Shown in pieces: positions 56,973 to 64,000 of a stretch of DNA of 64,000 nucleotides (position 1 is the stretch's first letter; each line of letters begins with the position of its first letter). Source of the DNA: Pseudofabraea citricarpa (lineage: Eukaryota; Ascomycota; Leotiomycetes; Helotiales; Dermateaceae); the NCBI GenBank assembly GCA_029641185.1, contig JAPWGK010000001.1:2430501-2494500 (forward strand), in the 5' to 3' direction. Both the position numbers and the translations under genes were made by a program. The notes beneath the pieces were generated by a model that saw only the letters and a program-made list of their open reading frames with translations, was not told the DNA's origin and searched no databases.

Positions 56973-59064
56973 TCATTGATGTGGCAAGAAAATGTTGTTT
57001 CCAGGAATGACGTTCATTAAAGCCGTGTCGTTATTATTCCCCTCCCAAACGTCATTGCTCGAGAAGAAGCGGTCCAGCGTACCGGATTCCATATTATTGA
57101 ACGAGCCGTTGAAACTCTGTAGCTGCTCGAAAAGATCTCGCGACGGAGAGAGTGATGAAATGGTATCCATTGTAACAGCTTCCCACGGCTGATTCATGAA
57201 ATCTGGCATTTGCTGCTCTTGCATATTTGCATAGTTAGGAGATCGGTTGCTCTGCTCTTGCTGTCGCATATTATCGTACGAGTAACTCTGGTTGTTTGGA
57301 AGGGCCGCTGTTGGCAGGGGGCTGAATGCCGGTGGTGTAAGTGTGCAGTCCATGGCTAGTTCGAAAGGTCGATCGGGAGAAGTCGTGCTTTGGCTTAGCC
57401 ACTCATCTAGCTCTTCGACGCGAGAGCTTGGCTCAACAAGTATTGGGGGCCCGCTTTGGATGTCGTTGATCTTGTTGCACAGCATCGTCACAAGCATTTT
57501 GTTCCCACCACGGGATGAAGCTAGGAGTCTTTGAAGCTGGTTCAAAATATCTCGTGGTCGATCTGCAGAATTCCAAGTGAGCCGAGAGGTATTTGCGAGA
57601 GCATCCGTGACAGCACTTGCGATCTCATATATTTTATATTCCTGCAACTCTCAATTAGTCATGTTCTGCTCTGATACATAGAGATGCTTACCATGGAAGG
57701 GCCATGTGCTTCAATCGCAGTATTCGGTAGCTGTGATATCACACCGAGAAACTCTTTCGCAATTTGAATTGGATGGGATAGAGACGTGACATCCGCTGAG
57801 GTATTTCCAGATTTCATAGAAACCTTCCATAGCACAGCTCGCATCCACTGCCGAGTAACGCATATGTCTGCCCTCTGAACATCGTTGCTAAATTCCCAAT
57901 CGATTGGCACTTCTTGGAGCTTCTTCTGTAGTAGCTGTAACGAGTTCCGGCTACTTGATTCCACTTCTCCCACATTGAATTTGTCGGTATCCGAATTCTG
58001 CAGAATATCGAAAGCGCCAGATTGGTCGAAGATCCAAAATAGGTTAATCAGTTTCTGGAATGCCGGCAGGATTCTGGTCTCGTCGTCTCCGTCCATCGAC
58101 GGAAAATTTGTATTGGGTTTCAAGACAACAGGTAGTTTGTGAAGCATCGCAACGCCTCTTGGTGAAGTTAGTACTCCCGAATTTGGAAGAGAAGAAAAAT
58201 TCCTCACCTTTCTGTCACAAACAATAGCCACAATATCCTTCTCCTTATCTGCTGTTCTGGTGCCGAAAGAGAGCTAAAGGTCGATTCGCGATGTAAGCCC
58301 ATAATCTGTGCCATTGTAATCGCTTCTCGCAGATACAACAGGGACTTAATTCCACCTGGTTCCTGGTTCTCGTGGTACACATGTAGGAAGAAGGCCGTCC
58401 TCAAAGCGTTGAGATTTGCGACTGAACTATTCTGCTGTAACATTCTCGCTCGTTGGCATTCAGCTTCCATAGAACTAGCTGCGGCGGCATCTGATTCCGA
58501 CCGGTTGAGCTTCAATTGAGCTATAGTTGCGGCGCCAATTGCATTTGCAAGTGCATATGTCTCCATATCATGCTCGTCTCTCTGTAACGCAGCCATGATT
58601 TCCTCCACTGCCACGATCGGCCACACCGGATATAGTCGAAGTCGGTAGACGCATAATCGCAGGACAAGAGAATCGATGGCGGTTTTCGTACTATCCTCAC
58701 TATATATACGCATCAGTATTGTGCTGAATTATTCCATGACAGCTCCCTCTAACCTTGTCCTCCTCAATGTGCCAATTGGCTCCGCGGGGCTCGCAGACAC
58801 AGACACGGATCCCTGGGTGGTCGCAGCTGAGGACGGCACAGCAGTAGTATTCTCATTCTTCTCTTCCGACTGCTGCGCTTGAGCGATTGTCTGGATAGTC
58901 TTTGCCCTCAATGTCCTTGGACCGCGCGTCCGTTGACGCTTATTAAATGTGCACTCGATTCCTACGGCCTGGCAGCCATCACAGGGAGCGATTTCCGAGC
59001 ACTTGATCTTGCGAATCTTGCACCCGTCGCACGCCCTCTTGATGATCTTGCGCGGGCCCGACAT
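56973..59064 (-). CDS. Zn2Cys6 transcription factor with fungal-specific middle homology domain
   Basis: Exons complement(56973..57641, 57692..58157, 58208..58699, 58754..59064) give 645 aa. The binuclear cluster is at the N-terminus with Cys12, 15, 22, 28, 31 and 38 (spacing 2-6-5-2-6; KRACDGCKIRKIKCSEIAPC). A basic linker (NKRQRTRGPRTLRAK) follows. The fungal transcription factor domain covers about residues 110-430, including ALANAIGAATIAQLKL, YLREAITMAQIMGLHRE and RRRILWLLFVTERGVAMLH. The C-terminal 220 residues are Asn/Gln/Ser-rich, probably activating. Overall it resembles sugar- and catabolite-type regulators, but no target can be assigned. It sits beside a transporter and a dioxygenase, so local pathway control is possible. 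Confidence 0.88.
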
Positions 59065-59586
59065 GGCGGGAAACTGACATGACCTGTGATATACTTCTTT
59101 TTTAATTTGTCGCACGCGTTGACCCCTTCCTGAGCCAAAACCGAGGCATCGAGAGTGGCCCTGAAAGCACGCCATACACGCGAGAAATGGTGTCAAGCGG
59201 GTCCCTGAAATGCCCTGTTTGCGGGGTTTCTGGGGTAGCAAGGGTGCAAAACGTCATGACTCGTGGCCTTCTCGCTTTTCTCTGGACCTTCTTTTCCTCT
59301 TGGGTCTTAGGCTCGCCGTTAACCAGATACTCGGGATGCTTAAGAAGTCTAATGGATCTCAAAGTCTGGTTGATGGTATGTATTTTATGCCTAGTTAGCT
59401 AGGAACATGGTTTTTAAGAATGGCCATCTGTGAGCCTATGGGAAAGTTGACAAGAGATTTAGCGAGCACGTCATACAGTGAGGATATACATCCTACTGTA
59501 AGTTTGCGTGGAAGTTAATATTAAATAAGATTAGGCACCGTAAATCAAGATCTAAGTTGTAAAGTCTAGCACCTCAGATATCGAAA
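59065..59586. other. Intergenic between the Zn2Cys6 regulator and the MFS gene
   Basis: Holds the regulator's promoter and the MFS 3' UTR. Frames within it read through the regulator's start region and look non-coding. Confidence 0.5.
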
Positions 59587-61487
59587 CTAATATTTGAACA
59601 AGAAGTCGAGTCGCTTGTTCCCGTCAATCTCCCGTGCTGCATTGTCGTTCTGATAAGCAGTCCTCTCTGCCAAAGACATCTCGTTCCAGACCGTTTCCTT
59701 TCGCTTATTCAACCTCATGAGGTGCCATCTCTGTGCTAAGAAGGTAACGAGAGAAAGGCCGCATATGGAAATAAGAACCGTATTTCCCTGCTTATAGTAT
59801 GGAGAATCGTAAGAGCGGTAGATTTGAGATCCTATGAGCGAACCGATTTGGACAATGACATTGTAAGTCGCTGCGGTGATAGCTCGCTTTTTGACATCGA
59901 AAGTGTTTTCGGATATCCAGGCCGATACAATAGGGTGAAAGTAGGGATCTGAAAGAGTTAGATGGAGTATAAAGGTTAGGGTAGAAGGACTTACAGCCAG
60001 AGATTAAAGTGATGATTGAGAATCTCGACCACTCACGACCACCATCAGGCAAAGCCAGGAGAGCTGCAAGCATGGGCAAGATCCAAAGTTCTCCAAAAAC
60101 ACAATGGAAAGTGCGCTCGTTGAAGAAGTCGCTACTGTATGCAAGCCCAAGCATGGTTATAATCTGCAGAACAGCCGACGGAATAGTCAGCATATTGGAG
60201 TCGAATCTCGAAAAGCCGATTCTTCTCAAAGTCAGAGTAAGATACGCTTGCACAGGAGTTGCTGGAATATATGCAACAAGACCGACGAAGTACAGGCCCC
60301 ACATGGAAGAATCACTCCAGGCGGCGCGGATATCTTTGAATGTGGCTGGTTCTTTGATGTGAGTAAGTCCCTTGGCTGGATCATCTCGGAGGATTCGCTG
60401 ATAATTGTCAGAATTCCGTATAGAAAGTTAAGTGGACATACTTACATTAACCATAATGACCTCTTCACGCTCAGTATACCAGGACTTTCGGAATATGACA
60501 CCTTTTGTTGCTGTAGGGGAAGTTGGGAGATAAAACAAGCTCTGGTAACTCTCAGTTAGTGCCTGAACCTAGACTTAAATCCGGGGAGCTTACAATGGCA
60601 CCAATGACGAAAGTCAAGAGACCCTCGAGTAAGAAAAGCCAAAACCATCCTGGCTTTCCATTGACTCCTCTCATTTCCAGAATCCCAGCTGCCAACAAAG
60701 CAGATACAACTCGTGCAATATTGAGAGTCGACCAGAAACAAGCCAGACGAACTGAAAGCTCCTTCGATTTGTAGAAATAAGTAGCGAACAGAATTGTTCC
60801 AGGAATAAAACCACCTTCACAAGCACCGATCAGAGCTCGGGTGATGTAGAAAGAGGTCCGGTTGGTCATCCACGCTTGGGCCCAGGCTACAGATAATTAG
60901 TATCGAGCGATTAAGGGATTATTTCTTCCTTACAAACTGTGCTCCACATCATCATCATGGTAGGCAAAATATACTTGAAGCCATATCGCTTGGTGAGAAA
61001 TTGGACAGGGAACTCGGCTGTCAGAAAAGCCAAAAGTTGAATGGTTGTTCCCTGTATGTAACCTTATCAGCACGGTCAACTCAATTTCAAATTTTTCCCA
61101 CACTTACATTGTTGTAATCATCAGTCGTGAGTCCTAAATCGACAAGAAGATTGTCTGCAGTAGCATTTGACAGATTTCCACGATCAAGTTGAAGACCGAA
61201 GAACTAGATCCAGAATTAGCATATTTCTAACAGAGAGGAAGCGAGGAGCTTGCCATCACGCAAATCCATGAGAGCAGGTAAATGTCTGTTTTTCTGACCA
61301 CTTTTCTCTCTTCTGCCTCGGTCCACGTTGCACTGGGATCGAATCGATGTTTGCCTTCGTACGACTCGTGGGGAGGTAGAGAATCCGACAGATGCTCTCG
61401 ACCGACAGGCGTGTCAGAAATGTGACTGAGTGAAGGGCCAGCATCGCTCGACACCTTACGCTGGAGAGTATTCACGCCTTTCTCCAT
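59587..61487 (-). CDS. MFS transporter, allantoate permease (Dal5/Tna1) family
   Basis: Anion:cation symporter group of the major facilitator superfamily, moving organic anions such as allantoate, nicotinate or pantothenate across the plasma membrane. Seven exons, complement(59587..59948, 59995..60397, 60446..60541, 60594..60886, 60934..61051, 61108..61203, 61254..61487), give 533 aa. Family motifs are FFGLQLDRGNLSNATADNLL after TM1, TDDYNNGTTIQLLAFL, RALIGACEGGFIPGTILF and WYTEREEVIMVNRILRDDPA in the central loop. The first intron appears to start with GC (ATG/GCAAGC at 61253), which keeps VMFFGLQLDRGN; a GT six bases upstream would lose the VM pair. It is transcribed away from the TauD-type gene and shares a promoter region with it. 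Confidence 0.9.
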
Positions 61488-62226
61488 TTCGAAATACCTT
61501 TACAGCGTAGATTTCGAAAACACAATCAGAGGCCTTTGTACAAATTCGAAACAGCGATATTAATACATGACAAGAGGAAGATCTCGGTAATAAACAGAAC
61601 AAAAGGACCGACAATGAGGACACGACAGTGACCTTATAAACAAAAAACCCGAAATTGATACCGGTGATAGCAAGCCCAAGATATTCGCCATAGCGACAGG
61701 ACGCAAGCGCAGTTAAGGTAAAAGGCCAAAAAAGGGTGGACAGGGCATCGGTAGGCTCGGGCTAGGCCCAAGAAACGGCAAAGTTAAAGCTGCATGCTTT
61801 GCGGGGAATCCCAGATCGGGCAGATCACGACATCGCCCCCCTGATATTGCTCACATCCAACTCCGAGAATTTCTCCAGAGCACAAGTCATGTCAGCTGTT
61901 CCGTGCACTGCCCGTCGTACGTTATCTTTTTCGCCGATGTACACTCCGGTATAGATTCCGAGCGTTTGCTGTTGCTCGACTTTCCCAGAATTGTTCGTTG
62001 TTTTGAGCTCTGCACAATCTTGCCTTCACTATCTCGAGATCGTCATTAGTCGCCCTTTACCCCAGACTATCTAGAATCCTATAATCCGAGAATCGGCCTT
62101 TGGAACCGGCAGAGCAGACACAGATAAATACCTTGAGATCACCACGATCTGATAATAGCACCAGCAGCTCGCCTGGCCCTAAAAGCAAGGGTGCGTGTGA
62201 AAATTAGACAATTACAACCTAGAATC
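61488..62226. promoter_or_regulatory. Divergent promoter region shared by the MFS and TauD-type genes
   Basis: A 739-bp head-to-head region with no reading frame of interest. It contains CGG-N8-CCG at 61947-61960 and CCG-N5-CGG at 62086-62096. Paired CGG triplets are the usual half-sites of Zn2Cys6 regulators such as the one encoded next door, but such pairs also arise by chance. Confidence 0.5.
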
Positions 62227-63480
62227 ATGCCTTCCGCCCAGCTCGAAGATCCTAACTCCCATATCCGCGGAGGTGATCCAAAAGCCCGTACGAGATGCCT
62301 TAGACCCATGGTCAACTCGGGCTCGCTGGAAAAGTTCGAGCATCATGACTTAACCCCTGTCATTGGAACCGAGTTTCGTGGTGTGCAAGCGACCGACCTT
62401 CTGAAGGGAGACGAGCAATTAATCAAAGACTTGGCTGTCACCAGTACGTAAATTAGCACTTCCAAGTTATCTGTATACTTACCATACTTGGTAGTTTCCG
62501 AGAGAGGTGTAGTCTTCCTGAGAAATCAAGAAATTACTCCCAAGCAGATGCAAGAACTATGTGAGCGGATTACCGAGGCTGCTGGAACAGTAAGTGCACT
62601 TTACTTCCCTGGGCTTTTTATCTGACAGCTTGACCAGCCTGAATCCTCCGGTTTACATGTACACCCTTTAACGGAAGCTGGCAGTGAGCTTGGTGACCAA
62701 ATCAGTGTTATTAGTAGCGAGAAGCAAAAGAAGGGGGGTGGACTTACACATCAACTAAGCGATGTAAGCCGGTATGCAAGTGCAGGCTGGCACGCCGATA
62801 TTACATTTGAGCCGGTACCTTCAGATTACGCCATGCTTAAGATCCACACACTTCCAAAAACAGGTGGTGATACAGTTAGTACCTCGATGCGCTTTTGCTT
62901 CTGCACTTCTAACTGGATTTTAGCTTTGGGCGTCAGGATATGAAATCTACGACCGTCTTTCACCAAATATGCAGCAATTCCTTGAAGGACTGACAGCAAC
63001 ACACGATGCCAAGTTTTTCCTCGAAGAAGCAGCGCGACTGGGAAACCCCCTTCGTGATGGTATTCGCGGCTCGCCGCTGAACCAAGGATCCGGGCTTGTT
63101 GCCGTGCACCCTGTAATCCGTACCAACCGTCGGTTCCCTTCTCGCTATGTGATTACTCGTACTGACTAAATATAGCCGTTACTGGATGGAAATCCGTCTT
63201 CGTCAACAAAGGCTTCACAAAGCGTATAAATGGCGTGACAAGAGATGAGAGCGATATGCTGTTAAGCTACCTCTTCAATCTCCTCACGCAAAACCATGAC
63301 GCACAGGTGCGCTTTAAATGGGAAAAGAATGACCTGGCTATTTGGGACAACAGAAGCAACTGGCATTGCGCTACTTATGATTATGAAGCTGCAAGGGCTG
63401 GTGATCGGGTTTGCTCTTTAGGCGAGGCTCCGTACTTGGACTTGAAAAGTACGGGTAGAAGAGAAGCTCTGGGGCTATGA
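62227..63480 (+). CDS. TauD-type Fe(II)/2-oxoglutarate-dependent dioxygenase
   Basis: Exons 62227..62443, 62495..62589, 62638..62874, 62924..63128 and 63176..63480 give 352 aa. The iron ligands are visible as HAD in GWHADITFEP (His156, Asp158) and the distal His in WDNRSNWHCATYDY (His315). Arg329 in AGDR is a candidate for 2-oxoglutarate binding. GTEFRGVQ near the N-terminus and ERGVVFLRNQ are typical of the fungal TauD group. Substrates in this group include taurine, other sulfonates and alkyl sulfates, so sulfur scavenging is a reasonable guess but not shown. The start ATG 62227 (MPSAQLEDPNSH) is preferred over the longer open frame, which has no upstream ATG. It is head-to-head with the MFS gene. 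Confidence 0.92.
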
Positions 63481-63806
63481 AGTAAAATATCATGTTCGGG
63501 CGTCCCATGTGCTGTATTTAGTTTTGCTGTAAATATTCGGAATCAATATGCTGTCACGACAACCAAGTACTAAATAAATCCGGGCATTTAATACCACGAC
63601 GGCTATAACTGAGGACGTTTCCTCTTGTCTCTTTTGGTTTTTAACTATAGGTGTTTCCCATATGCGAGACATATAAGTCGACTGATTATGTCAGGTAGTT
63701 AGGTAACCAATGAATCTTTCGAAATTATCCTTAATTCGTGCAAATATCCCTAACTTTGCATGGTCTAAACTCTGGTCTCATCTATTGAGACTCTTAGAAA
63801 TTCTAT
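63481..63806. other. Convergent intergenic region
   Basis: Contains the 3' ends of the TauD-type gene and the alpha-glucosidase gene. No further feature was seen. Confidence 0.5.
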
Positions 63807-64000
63807 TTAGATAAGAATTGCAAAGGCCTCGTATGGCGAAAGAGACACCTGCCCCCCAACAAAATCCTGGTTCTTCTTGCCACCGTTACTCAAAACAACA
63901 TCCTTAACCTTGGCGAAATCCGCACTCCACTTAACAGTCTCCGACGAGAAGTTACAAGCGACCAAGATTTTCTGACCATCCTCCGCAGTTCTAGTATATG
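63807..64000 (-). CDS. GH13 alpha-glucosidase (maltase/oligo-1,6-glucosidase type), 3' end only
   Basis: The gene continues past the window edge; only the last 64 complete codons are present. They read DGQKILVACNFSSETVKW, a variable stretch with LSNGG, and end SLSPYEAFAILI-stop. This is the C-terminal beta-domain of fungal GH13 maltases, where LxPYEAxxL is conserved just before the stop. Maltases hydrolyse terminal alpha-1,4 or alpha-1,6 glucosidic bonds. The call rests on this short tail alone, so the subfamily is uncertain. Confidence 0.75.
   Translation of the reverse strand, partial: YTRTAEDGQKILVACNFSSETVKWSADFAKVKDVVLSNGGKKNQDFVGGQVSLSPYEAFAILI

Noticed and set aside
1..64000. CRISPR arrays, operons, Shine-Dalgarno sites, attachment sites
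   Set aside because: The sequence is eukaryotic nuclear DNA with spliceosomal introns, and no regularly spaced repeats of CRISPR type were seen.

Overview
The window is 64 kb of nuclear DNA from a filamentous ascomycete (Pezizomycotina). The reasons are: genes split by many short introns, mostly 46-60 nt, with GTAAGT/GTATGT donors; fungus-specific families (Ssr4, an Rtg2-type Ppx/GppA protein, Zn2Cys6 factor, DUF7908-like and Ser/Thr-rich secreted proteins); and a single dispersed 5S rRNA gene between protein genes. Leotiomycetes is my best guess from protein similarity, but nothing in the window proves it. All gene models were spliced by hand; in every complete multi-exon model the exon lengths sum to a multiple of three. 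Several long reading frames open with GTG or TTG because they are internal exons, so starts were reset to the first plausible ATG.

Layout. 1-6.5 kb: SNF5 (-) and an Ebp1/PA2G4-like protein (+), divergent. 6.5-16.3 kb: an Rco1-type double PHD-finger protein (+) converging on the cohesin factor PDS5 (-). 17.6-25.7 kb: a Ser/Thr-rich probable GPI-anchored protein (+), the mRNA guanylyltransferase (-), a 1.2-kb AT-rich gap and a DUF7908-like secreted protein (-). 25.8-30.1 kb: a Stealth-type phosphotransferase (+), a P-loop sulfotransferase-family protein (+) and the 5S rRNA gene (-). 30.5-36.1 kb: an LPAEIR-type gene with an in-frame TGA (-), an Rtg2-like protein (-) and SSR4 (-). A 473-bp MITE-like element sits at 36.4-36.8 kb. 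37-44 kb: 6-phosphogluconate dehydrogenase (-), an RRM protein (+) and a triose-phosphate-type transporter (-). 45.3-55.7 kb, all plus strand: a GH15 enzyme, a heme-thiolate peroxygenase and an RNA-dependent RNA polymerase. 57-64 kb: a Zn2Cys6 regulator (-), an allantoate-permease-type MFS transporter (-), a TauD-type dioxygenase (+) and the 3' end of a GH13 alpha-glucosidase (-).

Function. The left two thirds is mainly core nuclear machinery. Snf5 and Ssr4 belong to SWI/SNF-type remodellers, Rco1 to the Rpd3S deacetylase complex, Pds5 to cohesin, and the guanylyltransferase to mRNA capping. The right third is more accessory: secreted enzymes, RNA silencing, and a possible small catabolic cluster in which a regulator, a transporter and a dioxygenase lie together. 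The most notable non-genic signal is the element at 36371-36843, which has 24-bp inverted ends and a perfect 9-bp flanking duplication. I found no CRISPR array, tRNA gene or autonomous transposon.
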